Source of the DNA: Kalmusia sp. IMI 367209
Taxonomy: Eukaryota > Ascomycota > Dothideomycetes > Pleosporales > Didymosphaeriaceae
Length of the DNA: 64,000 nt
Assembly (NCBI GenBank): GCA_027946365.1
Contig: JAPEUQ010000011.1
Coordinates: 62,001 to 126,000 of the forward strand
Direction: 5' to 3'
The number at the start of each line of letters is the position of its first letter. The stretch's first letter is position 1. Shown piece after piece: positions 33,060-46,654 of this stretch. Below the pieces are notes generated by a model that saw nothing but the letters and a program-made list of their open reading frames with translations, searched no databases and was not told the DNA's origin. Made by a program: the position numbers and the translations under genes.

Positions 33060-34234
33060 TATGGGCGTGTGTGGCGTTCACTGGTTGCAGAAGATATCAC
33101 TTTGAAACGAAACACCCGAGTTTGCAGACGCAGAGGAGAGCAAGAAGCGAGCTGAACGAAGCTCAGCTGTGAAAGCGTGCAGAATCTACAAGGACCCTCT
33201 TGTTATTATTAAAACATCTTCCTCCCGTGCCGCTGTGGCACAGTACAAGCCCAAGAAACATGGGATGTCGTTTCCGCGACTATCCACTTTATGTTCACGA
33301 GCTTCGTGTATCTACGAATCATAACTTGTAGTAAGCGAATGTGCATGCAGCCAAGGTACTGCTTGACTGGAACAGGTGAAGTGGCTCGTATTCTAGTGGT
33401 AGAGACAACAAACACGAGGTTGTCGTGGCACGGACGTGCACTTGAATAGGTAATGCGTGATGTGCCGAGGCCGCATTACTCGTGTTTGAATGTGGTGATG
33501 CGAGGCGGTGCGCGTATAGCTCGATCCTGCGTACCGAAAGGTGCCGTGATTAGTCCACGAGTGTTTGAACAGAACGGTCAGAGGAGATCAGTTATGAATG
33601 GGGCACTGATTTGGTTTGGGATGGGGAAAACGAGAGATATGTTAGATCACGTTTTCTGACCATCAAGCGGCACCTTCGTGCGATAGCTGAGCAAGATACA
33701 TGTGCTACCAATATTCCTACCATTGATGTCGGAATTAGACAGCTACTTGTCAGGAAGATGCATCTCTTCTGGTTTTGAAATTTTCCGCAGAAGATGGCCT
33801 TGAAGTTGGTGCCTGGTTCGGGTGGTGAAGCGATACTCGAAATTCAGCCTCCAACTCTTCAACCAGGCACGATCCTGGAGGCACGCAATCGATCAGCCTC
33901 GCCCTGATGATCCGATGTATGTAATCGAGGAAACCATTATTCGGCAGTTGTTGCGAAAGACATTCGTCCAATCTTGGAGGACAAGCGTGACTATCGAACA
34001 AAATCGCTCGCGTTTATGCACATCTCAGCTGAACTCCTCGGCAGTTAATTCCTCTTTTTCAAACGTTCCCTGCAGTGGTCAAATCTTCACCATAGCTCCG
34101 GCGTTTTCAAAATAGCCTATTACTGCCGATATCCATGTCCCTACAGTGCAGTGCATAAGTCCATAGATTGCGCTTGTATCTTGCGTACTCAATCCTGGAG
34201 TACCTCGTCCCGCTATGTGTCCCCAAAATCGATT
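33060..34234. other. Spacer of about 1.2 kb
   Basis: Only short frames (below 100 codons) with no motifs. The left part is the promoter of the membrane protein, the right part the 3' flank of the phosphopantetheinyl transferase. Nothing else recognised. Confidence 0.35.
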
Positions 34235-34846
34235 CTACCACTGTATCACTGGAACAAGCGCAACAGCAGTGGCCCATTGAGTGTCATGACTGATGCTCAC
34301 TTCGCACATCTGACCTTCGACTGTTTCCATGTCGAAGTTAACCGTGCGAGATATTGTATTTACAGCCCGCTCGTCGGGCGCGGCGATTGGTAAATCGGGC
34401 AGGCGATCGCGCAGTATTAGAGCTTGAGGACGAGAGGTAGCTCCGGGCGGGATAGTAAGGGACGTCGAGACAGGCAGTATCATGATTGAGTGGAAGCCAT
34501 TCGAGGAGCCTAGATGCTCGCAGCCTTTACGGCAAGCTTCTTTCGCCGCCCACCTACAAACAGTCAGTATGTATACATAGCACAGCAAGGGTAGTGCTGC
34601 TGATATTCTATACCTTCCAGCAAGGAACTGCGAAACCTTGTTCAGCTCGTATTCGGCATTGTTGACATCCTTGAACCGGTGCCAAAAGTATTGCTGTTCA
34701 GGCCATGTCAAAAGCTTCGGAAGGAACTGACGGAGCGGGGAGTTGACAGGACTCAAAGGCTTCGGGGAAAGGAGCTTATGAATGCGCGCGATGCTGCAGA
34801 TATCTGTTCCCACGCGCAGGGGGAAGGGAAACGGCCGTGGAGGCAT
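34235..34846 (-). CDS. PPT2: 4'-phosphopantetheinyl transferase (AcpS-type, probably mitochondrial)
   Basis: Two minus-strand exons (34846-34614, 34553-34235; 60-nt intron) give 183 residues. The protein opens with LRVGTDICSIARI, the AcpS metal-binding G-x-D motif, and after the splice reads FLAGRWAAKEACRK, the second signature (W-x-x-K-E-A). The C-terminal VSISHDTQWATAVALV is also characteristic. The enzyme transfers phosphopantetheine from CoA to acyl carrier protein; in fungi a stand-alone AcpS-type protein serves mitochondrial ACP. The intron falls between LAGR and WAAKE and its removal restores the motif. An in-frame ATG at 34897 would add 17 residues; an even longer open frame runs through the neighbouring tRNA and is not credible. 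The N-terminus is short, so a mitochondrial signal is not obvious. Confidence 0.85.
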   Translation of the reverse strand: MPPRPFPFPLRVGTDICSIARIHKLLSPKPLSPVNSPLRQFLPKLLTWPEQQYFWHRFKDVNNAEYELNKVSQFLAGRYRISAALPLLCYVYILTVCRWAAKEACRKGCEHLGSSNGFHSIMILPVSTSLTIPPGATSRPQALILRDRLPDLPIAAPDERAVNTISRTVNFDMETVEGQMCEVSISHDTQWATAVALVPVIQW

Positions 34847-34997
34847 GAGATGCAGAGAGCTTGAGCTTCCAGCTTCGATGTCTGGACCGCATGACATAAG
34901 CACCAAACGCTTGGCGTGCTCTTGGGTCACGTGCAAATAGCCACCACCGTCGACACCCGACTGCACAAAAAGAGCGGTTCCATTGTGAACACCAAGC

Positions 34998-35003
34998 AAA
35001 AAA
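34998..35003 (-). terminator. RNA polymerase III T-run after tRNA-Ser
   Basis: Six T on the minus strand, starting a few bases past the tRNA 3' end (35007), as expected for Pol III termination. Confidence 0.7.
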
Positions 35004-35006
35004 GTC

Positions 35007-35086
35007 GACGCCGGCAGGATTCGAACCTGCGCTCCCGAAGGAACAAGATTTCTAGTCTTGCGCGATAACCACTCCGCCACAGCGCC
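35007..35086 (-). tRNA. tRNA-Ser (anticodon AGA)
   Basis: The minus strand folds as a type II tRNA: acceptor stem GGCGCTG with CGGCGTC, D-arm GCGGAGTGGTTATCGC, anticodon stem CAAGA/TCTTG enclosing CTAGAAA (anticodon AGA), an extended variable arm with a CTTCGG hairpin (TTCCTTCGGGAGC), and T-arm GCAGG-TTCGAAT-CCTGC. The long variable arm is typical of serine tRNA. No intron. A Pol III terminator follows. Confidence 0.93.
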
Positions 35087-36121
35087 TTTGATCTTCACTG
35101 CCTGAATGATTGATGAAAATTCGTGAGTCGCAATGAATATATCGAGAGTCTATCGAGCTTTTTCGACTACTGCTGTACGGCAGGATTCCATCCCTGTTCA
35201 TGTGGGGTCCTAAGGATAGTTCTAAGAATAGCACGCTCTACGGTTTGGTTTACCACCCCACCACCAGTGTCGCCCAACATGGCGAAGTGTAAGCCAATCT
35301 GCCTATCACTCACACTGCAGGCTACTATGAGCGCATCTGTCTTTTACAGGTTGCCACTTGTCGCATCCTCTACCCTCCAGAGCCAAGGTTGCGGTACGGT
35401 TTCGCCGCCCATCGTATCGTGTCTAGTTGTAGCCTCGTTTTCAGTCCGGAGCGCCTCGGCCGCCCCACCGCTCTGGTTCGCATCATCATCCTTCGTCCAG
35501 CGCAGCCCTGCCTGGACGATCACCACCTTCTCTGCCCAATACCAGCATACACCCCAGACGCGCGTGGCCTCAAACACGATGCCTACACTCTGTCTTCGGA
35601 CTTCGAGCTGGACCACCATGCCCGGACCCCGATGCTCGCGCCCAATCGTCGCACACCGGCAGTCCGTAAGACTACCCCGATTGGCGCAGTCACCCTGTAC
35701 AGATTAGCTCCCCGACCTCAGGTATACAACAATAGCGTGCTGACTGCAGCTAAAGCTGCAGGCCTGTCTGGTGTTTGTCTGGTGCAGCGGACACACCTAA
35801 GCTGTGAGCATGCTCGCTCCTGGTTCGAGTCGGCGGGCTTGCGTACGGGAGGCTGCTTTCTACGGCCTTGTGCGACTGGGGTTACCAGCTTGGAAGCCCG
35901 ACGCCCCGGCGTATGTCATTCTGGATGCTGCGGACACTTATAATCGTGAGGTGCCGTGGGGCGGCCACGCCGCTTAGTCTTCATCAAATGTCCGGTTCGC
36001 AACTATCGTAGGTACTTAGGCGTGGCCTTTACGCATTTACAGGAGTTTGCTCCACCCAACAACGCCATACGAGATATATTGGTTGTGATCTTTCTTCCCG
36101 AACTCACAGCTGACGCCGACC
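35087..36121. other. Spacer of about 1 kb upstream of the gag-like gene
   Basis: A 184-codon frame (35389-35943, plus) and a 194-codon frame (35123-35707) overlap and neither has motifs. Possible splice signals (for example an acceptor at 35349) suggest a transcribed leader of the next gene, but no coding exon could be placed. Confidence 0.35.
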
Positions 36122-37918
36122 ATGGGCCCACTACTGCCGTCCCCGCGTCTGCCTGGTGTTATCATCCTGCGAGCCGAGGCTACCGGACCGGAATATGCTA
36201 GATGGAAACGAGAGATTAAGAGCGCATTCACAGCAAAGGAAACATGGGGTCACTGCGACGGAAGCAATCCGATGCCAATGCCAGGAGCCGGACCGAACTT
36301 CTTTTCGCCAGTGTCCCAACCCGATATGCAGACGACGCTTTTGGAAGATCGCAAGGCATGGGTGAAGAAGGACCGGGAAGTTAAGCTCGACATTTTCCTC
36401 TCGGTTTCGGACGAGATCAAACTCGAAGTATTTGAAGTCGGACCACCACTACCGCCGTCGGCAATGACAGCTAAAGAAATGCTCGAGGCGCTAGACGAGC
36501 ACTTCGACGGCTTCAAGTTTGAGGACTACCACCACGTTTTCTGCCACTTCTTGAATCTCCACATCGATCAATACACCAACATCGAGGAGTTCAATGCCGA
36601 ATTCAAGGCTACTCTTGACGATCTACTAGACCATGGCCACCCATTGTCTAATACACAGGCCTGCAGCGCCTACTTCTCAAAATTACGATGCACGCAGAAC
36701 CCATGGGTTGCAAAGCAGATAAAAGCATGGGATAGTCGCGATCAAGAACCCGAACTCGCACAAATAATGAAAAAGTCTCCGCCATGGTCCATCATCCGCC
36801 CGTTGACGATGTCTACCAAAGGCTCTTCACACAAGTCAGTTCCGGACTCAATACCAGAAGAGTCTCTTGTAGATACCCCTCCTCACTCGGATGGCGAATA
36901 TACTCCTTCAGAACACTCTATCGCAACAGTGTCCTCGAAGCCATCACATTCCCGCGACTCCTCCAACGCAACCCAAAAATCTCAAGAAATCACCATCCAC
37001 GCATCCTACGAGGACCTCACCGAGCTCCAGCTCCAGGCCTTCCCTGAAGTACCTGTCGGCCTTCCAACACACATCCCCAAGCGCGTGTCCAGCATCTCAA
37101 AGCTCTCAATGCACTCCCTGCCACCCATCAACCGGCCTCTCCCACCCATCCCCCTACCACAGAGCGTTCCTGCTCCGTCTCCCCAACACCACCAAGAACA
37201 AACCCAAAGGCGCAAACCCCCAACGCGACTCCTCCCCACAACTAGCCTTCCCGGCCTCGAGCAAACCCATCCTGCACTACGCTCGCCCCTCCCCAAACCC
37301 GAACACGTACCCGAACCTACCATCACCCTCGACCAACTCGAATTGCACCCCGCGATGCGGCGGTCGCCATCACCGCCCCGCGTCCTATCACCACCACCCC
37401 GCCAAGACTCACTCCCACTGCCGCAACCACAACCGGTCAAACCATCCGTCACGGCTCCCGAACTCCAGGCCGACGTCCCCTCCGCGCACATCGCAGCTGT
37501 AATGCGCGCCCTGACTCCCTCTCCACCTCCAACCATCACCCTCGCACCTCCCACGCTCGAGGTCCGTCCTAGCACGTCTCGCTCGGCGATGACGCACCAA
37601 GAGACGTTCTCGAACTGGTCTCAAACCCGTCCACTCCTGCGCATCGATTCGGAGACCAGCAGCGTTTTGAGTCTGCCTCTACAGGGCACGACGCGCAGCG
37701 CGACCCCCGAATTTGCCGATACTACGATCACGGAGACAGCGCCGCAGAAGAAGTCGCCCTCCAAGATCGAGCTTGCGAAGATGCGATTCGAAGGGAGAGC
37801 AGGGAGTCCAAGTCGAGGGCTTCTCGTGCCGAGTGACGAAGAGAAGAAGGCGCGGAAGCGGAGCTGGAGCATTAAAGCTAGACTGAGCGCTCGCCATGGA
37901 ATCAAGGAAATCATCTGA
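36122..37918 (+). CDS. Copia gag-like (UBN2-type) domain protein with long Pro/Ser-rich tail
   Basis: One exon, 598 residues, with a good start context (GACCATGG). Residues about 20-215 look like the gag region of Ty1/copia elements: an YARWKREIKSAFTAKETWGH opening, DRKAWVKKDREVKLDIFLSV, then ALDEHFDGFKFEDYHHVFCH and EFNAEFKATLDDLLDHGHPL. No zinc knuckle, protease, integrase or reverse transcriptase follows. Instead there is a disordered region very rich in Pro, Ser and His, and a basic C-terminus (KKARKRSWSIKARLSARHG). No LTRs are seen beside it. An intact frame without pol, with added host-like tail, suggests a domesticated gag gene. The tail resembles scaffolding or cytoskeleton-associated fungal proteins, but the function is unknown. 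The family call rests on pattern recognition. Confidence 0.65.
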   Translation: MGPLLPSPRLPGVIILRAEATGPEYARWKREIKSAFTAKETWGHCDGSNPMPMPGAGPNFFSPVSQPDMQTTLLEDRKAWVKKDREVKLDIFLSVSDEIKLEVFEVGPPLPPSAMTAKEMLEALDEHFDGFKFEDYHHVFCHFLNLHIDQYTNIEEFNAEFKATLDDLLDHGHPLSNTQACSAYFSKLRCTQNPWVAKQIKAWDSRDQEPELAQIMKKSPPWSIIRPLTMSTKGSSHKSVPDSIPEESLVDTPPHSDGEYTPSEHSIATVSSKPSHSRDSSNATQKSQEITIHASYEDLTELQLQAFPEVPVGLPTHIPKRVSSISKLSMHSLPPINRPLPPIPLPQSVPAPSPQHHQEQTQRRKPPTRLLPTTSLPGLEQTHPALRSPLPKPEHVPEPTITLDQLELHPAMRRSPSPPRVLSPPPRQDSLPLPQPQPVKPSVTAPELQADVPSAHIAAVMRALTPSPPPTITLAPPTLEVRPSTSRSAMTHQETFSNWSQTRPLLRIDSETSSVLSLPLQGTTRSATPEFADTTITETAPQKKSPSKIELAKMRFEGRAGSPSRGLLVPSDEEKKARKRSWSIKARLSARHGIKEII

Positions 37919-38978
37919 TTCCTTTTCTTTCTACCGCTTGAATATTCTTTCCCTTTTCCAGTTTGGGGCATTCTGAGGCGTTTGCAAGTTCCGCTATGAG
38001 GCGGATTTTTCTCTTTGATTCTCGGTACTGCTTTCGCTCGCTCGCTCAGCAAGTCTCCTACTCTCCTACTACTGTTGTTGGTTCCAAGATATACCCGCTT
38101 CACAGCACGAGCCCATGAAGCAAGCGAAGGCGTCAGTCCTTACGTTGATCTCTTTTGTCAAACATAATCCGCTGTATATATCTATCCTACCCACACATGC
38201 TTTCTATCTGTATATAGCTTACCGAAGCAATATCCACATCTACTCTATCAAAGCAGTGCCCTTCCCACAACACAGTGTACACACGATCTTTCAAGCTGGC
38301 GCCAGCACTTGCTTCTCAGCTCACGATATATCACCGGGCTATCTTTTCCTCCCATAGCTGTATAATCGACAACGTAAGAGTCTTACGATTCGTGTCAAGC
38401 AAATACACTGTCGACGCGTACACTACAGCAATACTACCATAGTCTACCGAACGCTCCCTAACGATTTAGCTAGTCTTTAGGGACTCTGTAATAGCTGTAG
38501 CCGTACCTACCGTCCAACCGCCCTAACGCACAAGATGCATCTCACTAATTAGCGCACTTCCTACACAACGCCTCCGATACTCCGACACTACGCAAGTAGT
38601 CAAGCCTACGCACCCATGCCACCACGAAAGCGGATAAGTAGGTCACCAAGCGGGCCAACGGACGGACAACGGCACAACATGGCAGCGGAGATTCGATTTC
38701 AGATTTGTGCCATTGCACAAACCATTCGGGTCTACAAAACGCACAGCGCATTTCCTAATTCTACAATTCCATTTCCCTTTTCCGACCACGAGTCCGGACC
38801 TTCCAGATCGCGTCAGAGTCTACCTGTTCGGTAACGTTTCGTGATATCATATCATGGCAGGCCGTTTACAACCCCGAGAGGAAATAAAATCCGCACATCA
38901 CCTGGCTTGCCCCACCGCGCACGCCCGTTGGCCCGTCCGTAGCCGAACAAGCACATCCTGGCTACGCGGTACCTGCAT
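37919..38978. other. Convergent 3' region of about 1 kb
   Basis: Lies between the ends of the gag-like gene and the aspartate aminotransferase gene. It contains short open frames only. The part around 38380-38560 is rich in short CTA/TAG-containing motifs and may be an old repeat. No gene seen. Confidence 0.4.
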
Positions 38979-41079
<2,101 letters not shown>

Positions 41080-42252
41080 CTAGATGAACAGGTCCCATAG
41101 AACCAGCGTCGTGCAGAACGCGCAGGTCGACCAAAACACCATTTGCGCAGTGCTTCTCCTCTCCGTCGCTTTCTTCAGCTGCTTGTTACCGCTATCCACG
41201 TTCTCGCTTGTTAAATACGAGTCGGCCACGAGCTGGTCGATGTGCTCCGCTTGGAGACTAAGGTTGCTCGCGAGCGTTGTTTGCAGCTCCGAGATTTCGA
41301 GGAGCGACTTCTCCGCCGTCCTGCGCTTGTTAGTCGACGAAAGGCAGCAATGCAAACTTACTCACCGAACTTGATCCAGATGGTCCTCGTAGTATTTCAG
41401 CATGTCCTGGTTCTCCTGTGCAAATAGTTGGAGCTGCTCGGGGTCGAGCTGTTGCTCAACCGACAACGGACCTTCTTCAGGAACTTTTGAGGATAGCCCG
41501 TGGTAGTCTTGCTCTGTGCTGTGATCCCCATTGCTCCCAGTGTAGTCGTCCATTGCAGGCATCGTCACCCTAGCTTTGTACAGCACACTCTTGCTCTTCT
41601 CGATCTCGCGCGTGATCCGTATCTCCATCATCGAGCTTTGGAAGCGGCCACATTCCTCGAGCGCCCGCTGTAGATACCATATCATGCTCTCCCGATGTGC
41701 CTTTATCGTATTCGATTTTGCCTCCTCCAACTCCTCTTCGGGACTCTTTGCTGTTATTGCGCCGCCCGCCGCCCATCGCCCTAGAGCTCCCAGGCCCCGC
41801 CTTGCACGCTTCTTGTACGCGAGTGTGCTCTCGGCTTGCTGTCGTATTTGCTCCGTTTCCTGTAGACCCGTAATGGCATGATTCAGCTCACGCAAGAGCT
41901 CCTTCGCCGAAGCATCGATATCGCTTCGTTGGGCATCGGTGAGGTTTTTGGCGTCTTTGTCTGCGGGGAGCCCATTCGCACTGTTGGTGCGCGCAATCGG
42001 CTTCCGCCGCGGAGGATGTGCAGTCGAGAGATAGCTCTGCCGTATTGACCTCAGATAAGTATGGAGTTCTGCGATGTGCGCTCGCTGTTCTGGTCAGCTG
42101 TCTGGACTGAAGCGCAAGCGTGCAACGTGGCATACAATGCGGTACGCCTCCTTGACGAACTCGTCCAGGTTCTCTTTGCGAAAAACATATGGCTCGACTT
42201 GGCGCGAATTGTGGGCGGCGAGGACCTGGTTAAAGACAGGCGTTAGATCCAT
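41080..42252 (-). CDS. UFE1: ER Qa-SNARE syntaxin (Ufe1/syntaxin-18 type)
   Basis: Three minus-strand exons (42252-42136, 42084-41366, 41320-41080; introns 51 and 45 nt) sum to 358 residues. The protein begins MDLTPVFNQ, as Ufe1/syntaxin-18 proteins do. It has an N-terminal helical region (HIAELHTYLRSIRQSYLS), a long central charged part, a SNARE helix (LLEISELQTTLASNL, AEHIDQLVADSYLT with the central-layer Gln) and a C-terminal tail anchor (MVFWSTCAFCTTLVLWDLFI). It mediates fusion of Golgi-derived vesicles and homotypic ER fusion. An upstream in-frame ATG at 42282 would add ten residues, but the conserved start is at 42252. The SNARE helix spans the second intron. Confidence 0.88.
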
Positions 42253-43024
42253 TGTGGTGGACTGCAACGTGCGGAAGTCCAATGTTGGTCTCGGTGACGA
42301 CGCATCTGCGGTGAATCATTTGGTCGCTTACCCCGCCAATGGTGGCCAGCAAGGCGAGTCAGTCAGCCCCAGGTACCTCCCACCACCCCACTCACTGCAA
42401 CCCGCTCCGCTCGTCTGCTTGAGCGCCATTTTCACTTTTTTAGATGACTTTAGTATGCACTTCGTGGAGCGTTCTCGATCGGTCCTATAGATCCGGCTGA
42501 TTTGGACGCCACGCACATAACAATGATTCACCGACCTTCCTCCACGGGTGGGGGGGATGGTGAAAATCGGCCACTCTCGGCCTGTACCTTTCGTTTTATC
42601 TTCTCTATTACCTTAGCATACACGATTACATGCATACTGCTTGGGTAACGTAGGCTGTAAACATGTCCCGACCTGTTCCTATCACCTGTTGTGCGTTATG
42701 TATGTACCTAGATTCCTCCAGGTCCAGTGCAGGGCGTAGCAAGGCCCACAAATAACCGCTTGAACATGTCCTCATAGATATCACCGACGGGAATAACGAT
42801 AGTGAAAGACGCGAAATCCGCGGAACCACAACATCCCCAACCAATGACGATAGCGTGACTCTACGCGAGCTCGGCCGACTTCGCCCAAATCGCATTTCAC
42901 CGCAAGGGTGTACACTTGAAATCGGCAACCTGCACTTGTCGTGGCCGCGTCGTTCTCCGTTAAGTATGTCGACAGGTAGCGGGCACCCTTATAGTACAAG
43001 ACCTTTTGTTCCCTTTGTGTGACT
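42253..43024. promoter_or_regulatory. Divergent intergenic region between UFE1 and the MFS gene
   Basis: About 770 bp between divergent starts. Two overlapping minus-strand frames (42626-42999) have no protein character. No specific sites recognised. Confidence 0.35.
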
Positions 43025-44923
43025 ATGATATGTCACGACACGCCAAGAGAACTATCTGGGAGCGATGACGAAATCAAGGAGGAGCACACCGACGCGATTG
43101 AGAAGACAGAACGGATAGAGGATGCGATGACGGGCATAGAGGAAGAAGAGAAACATGGGGATTCTGCAACAGTGTCCGCAGCCCCATCAATTCGCGAAGG
43201 CGAAGAGACTCAAGACTATGATCTCGAGGCGGTCGCCACTGTGTCGACCAATTCGCCGCCTTACTCTGTGTTCAGTAAGAAACAGAAATATATGATCGTA
43301 TGTAAGTGAGCTCCGAGTTCATACAAGACACACCATCAAGAGGATGTTTTGGAATGTGTTGTGCATCAAACTCATCCAAGACACATGATATATACCAGGA
43401 CTGTCATAGTGCCTTGTTCTAAGGCCGATTGTGCAATTTATATGCTGACTTAGACTAGTCCTTGCTGCATGGGGAGGTTTCTTCTCTCCTCTCAGCGCGA
43501 ACATCTACTTCCCTGCCCTCACAAATTTAGCCCAGGATTACAATGTCTCGAGCACACTTATGAATCTGACATTGACTTCGTACTTGATCTTTCAAGGGCT
43601 AGCTCCAACAATCTTTGGGGACTTCGCTGACATGGCGTAAGCTCACCATTAATCCGTATATGAATAGTGCTAATCGACGACAGTGGACGAAGGCCCGCTT
43701 ATGCTATCGGCTTTATCATTTACATCGCTGCCAATATCGGTCTTGCTTTCCAAAATTCCTACGCAGCTTTGTTCGTTCTCAGATGTGTTCAGAGTTCCGG
43801 TAGTAGTGCCACTATTGCCCTCGGAAACGGAGTCGTTGCAGATGTTGCGACGACCTCAGAGCGTGGTACATGGATGGGCTATGTGACAAGTGGTCCTATG
43901 GTGGCGCCGGCCATCGCCCCTATCATCGGAGGCTTGCTCTCAGAGTTCTTAGGCTGGCGAGCCATTTTCTGGTTCCTTGTCATTATGGCTGGTGTTTACA
44001 TGATACCGCTCATTCTCATTTTCCCAGAGACAGGTCGCAACGTTGTGGGCAACGGAAGCATACCGCCTCAAGGTTGGAACATGTCACTCCTAAACTACCT
44101 CGAAGTTCGCAAAGCCCGAAAAGCACAGGGAGATACTACGCTCACCCGCGCAGTATCACGAGAGGAACAGCAGGCGCTGGCACGCAAACGCAAGCTCCGC
44201 ATCCCAAATCCATTGGCGGCATTGAAGGTCATTGTGCAAAAAGATGCAGGACTCCTGTTGTTCTACAACAGCATCATATACACGGCATTCTATACTGTTA
44301 TGGCCTCTGCGCCATATCTTTTCGAGGAAATCTACGGTTTCAACGACTTACAGATCGGTCTATCCTTCATTCCATTCGGCATCGGAGCCATGATCGCACC
44401 CCTGACGGCTGGTAAGCTCATGGACTGGAACTACCGTCGCCTTGCGAAAAAGGGCGGCTTCTCCATCGACAAGAAAAGAGGCGATGACCTGAGAGACTTT
44501 CCATTGGAAGAAGCGCGGTTGTACGTTGCTATTCCCATGCTCGTCATTGGCACAGCCGTCATTCTCTGCTATGGTTGGATCCTGCATGTTGAGCCTTCCC
44601 TAGCAGCACCACTCGTCATGCACTTCTTCCTCGGTCTTTGCCTGACTGGAGCGTTCAACTGTATGAGCGTCATGCTTGTCGACTACTATCCGCTCAGTCC
44701 TGCCACTGCTACCGCAGCAAACAACCTCGTTAGGTGCCTTATGGGCGCAGGAGGTACTGCTGTCATTACCCTGATGATAGACAGCATGGGTAGAGGATGG
44801 TGCTTTACCTTCGTCGCTGGAGTGATCGTGTTGTTTAGTCCCATCCTATGGGTGTTGATGAAGTGGGGCCCTAAGTGGCGAAACGAGCGCAGATTGAAAA
44901 TGGAAGCAGTGGCGAGTGGATGA
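43025..44923 (+). CDS. MFS drug/polyamine exporter, DHA1 (QDR-like)
   Basis: Three exons (43025-43301, 43459-43636, 43684-44923) sum to 564 residues. A long acidic cytosolic head of about 85 residues precedes twelve predicted helices. Family features are AAWGGFFSPLSANIYFPAL in helix 1, DFADMAGRRPAYAIG (the MFS loop-2 D-x-x-GRRP motif, restored by the second intron), IALGNGVVADVATTSERG, GPMVAPAIAPIIGGLL (the antiporter motif C region) and FPETGRN after helix 6. A large loop lies between helices 6 and 7. Such proteins export drugs or small molecules by proton antiport at the plasma membrane. ATG 43025 is used because the earlier codon at 43019 is GTG. Introns are 157 and 47 nt. It lies some 38 kb from the RiPP locus, so no link is implied. 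Confidence 0.9.
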
Positions 44924-46127
44924 TGAGCTGGCTAACGACATTTTTTTTTCCTTTTTGACATGCTATCTACCCTTCCAAGGCGATGGTCATCACCAAATAT
45001 AGGTTACGCTCGAAATGGACACATCTAGAGAGCGTTTGGGGGTTGTCTCGGGGTTTCTGCTCGCTCCTCTTCTTGCATAGCGATATTGCGAGCTCATTCA
45101 ATCGTCCAGCAAACGTCATGGTGTGAGCGCAACCATGCCGAGGATCCGCTCTCGCGTTACATGAGTGTAACGTGACACCAATGACCATGCGATCACCAGC
45201 TCGTTTATGAACGAAAATGCATCCTACAATGGTAGAAGCTCTCGGAAAGGCAGCCATTATAATTCGCAGTGAATCTCCAATCTTTATGCAGTCGCTGATC
45301 ATCTGGCTGTGTAGCGCAGGGTCGCATCTACTATTTTTGGATGCACAAAATGCTCCTGTCAGAGTATGCGACCAGCATGCAACTCCACAAAAATACAGCC
45401 TATTCACCTTGTAGAGAGCACGAAGTGACTTTCATGAAAGATGTACCCGAATCAGACGATTTCAATATTTTACGTCAGTATGAATCTGCATAGCTATGAG
45501 ATACATGATAGGATCAGCCAGAATACGAACCCATGCAAGTTAACCAATCATAAGCACAATCCTCACCCATTACATGAAACACTCACAGCCGTACCTGCTC
45601 TTCCAGCGTGCATTACCTACTGCCCTTCCTCGCCCATTACTCGTGGCCACAACTTCATTGGCCACAAGCCGCGAAGCAATTGATGTCAGCTTACCATTCC
45701 CAGGCCAATGCACTCGCACGGGCCCAGCAATAACGCGGCATGGGTCTCCTGACGGCCATAAATGTCTACTCTCTGGTGTGACAAAAGGCAAAGAGGCAAC
45801 GCTGATCCGGGGGCCTGGGACACGGAGCCAGTGTCGGCGGGAGCGACTGCGGCTGAGCTGCGTATATGCGCCGAAGTGGCGTTTGCAACGGTCGTGTCGT
45901 GGCTTCCAGATGCTCAGCACAGCTCGTATTGCATGGATGGATGCATGTGTGTAGAGCCGCACGAGACTGGTCTCATTACTCGAAGGCATATATATAGTGA
46001 CCGACCGACTCGAGTATGGTTCCTAGTCACATACTAGCACCACTTCACTACATTCAACATTAACAATCTCACATCTCCAAATTATCATCCAGACTACCGC
46101 ACACCCACATCCGTTCATCCGTCCAAC
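44924..46127. other. Spacer of about 1.2 kb with promoter of the small secreted protein gene
   Basis: No coding frame is favoured. Overlapping frames on both strands at 45570-46037 lack motifs. A TATA-like stretch ATATATATA lies at 45988-45996, about 130 bp before the ATG at 46128. Confidence 0.45.
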
Positions 46128-46654
46128 ATGCTCTTCCAAACATTCGCATCTTTGATCTTCCCGACGCTCCTCCTCGCAGCACCCACAAATCTCAGAACTC
46201 GTCAATCCCAAAGCCTCTGCACGCCAACTTCGTACACCATCTCATCCTTCAGTCTCAATCCCACTGCTCCCAACCAACACATCCACTTTGCCTTCACATC
46301 CGCCTTCAGCGACCCCGCCGTCATCGTAGACGGAGCCAGCGCTGGGGCTACCTGCGACGCGGTTCAGGCTCCCGACGGCAGCTTTCCGAATAGCAGTGCG
46401 TGCTCGACGGGACGCTCGAATCTGGAGTTCGATTTGGCCGGGCCGATTGATTCAGCGAAGTATCAGATCATTCACACATGGAGGTGCAATGGGTGAGTAC
46501 CTCGACTCTAACGTGGAGCTTATGTGTATTGACATATCGACGCAGACAAACCTGGATGAGCTCGACGCCAGTGGTAATCGATAGTAACAGCGATGGAAAG
46601 ACGTTTACGGCTGAGAATGTAAGGCAAATATGCCAGACGCCGACGTGCCCGTAA
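46128..46654 (+). CDS. Small cysteine-rich secreted protein (effector candidate)
   Basis: Two exons (46128-46492, 46546-46654; 53-nt intron) give 157 residues. A signal peptide (MLFQTFASLIFPTLLLAAP) is followed by a short pro-region ending RTR. The mature part has six Cys, an even number suited to disulfides, and alternating polar/hydrophobic stretches (YTISSFSLNP, IHFAFTSAF, SNLEFDLAG, YQIIHTWRC) suggesting a beta-rich fold. The general layout recalls AltA1-like small secreted proteins of Dothideomycetes, but I cannot confirm this. The last Cys lies two residues from the stop. The intron sits directly after HTWRCNG and its removal extends the protein by 36 residues with two more Cys. A TATA-like element is upstream. 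Role probably extracellular. Confidence 0.75.

Noticed and set aside
34847..35098. Upstream extension of the phosphopantetheinyl transferase frame
   Set aside because: The extension translates straight through the tRNA-Ser gene; the conserved protein starts at 34846 or at most 34897.
35389..35943. 184-codon frame upstream of the gag-like gene
   Set aside because: No motif; nearby splice-like sites do not give a phased join to any coding exon.
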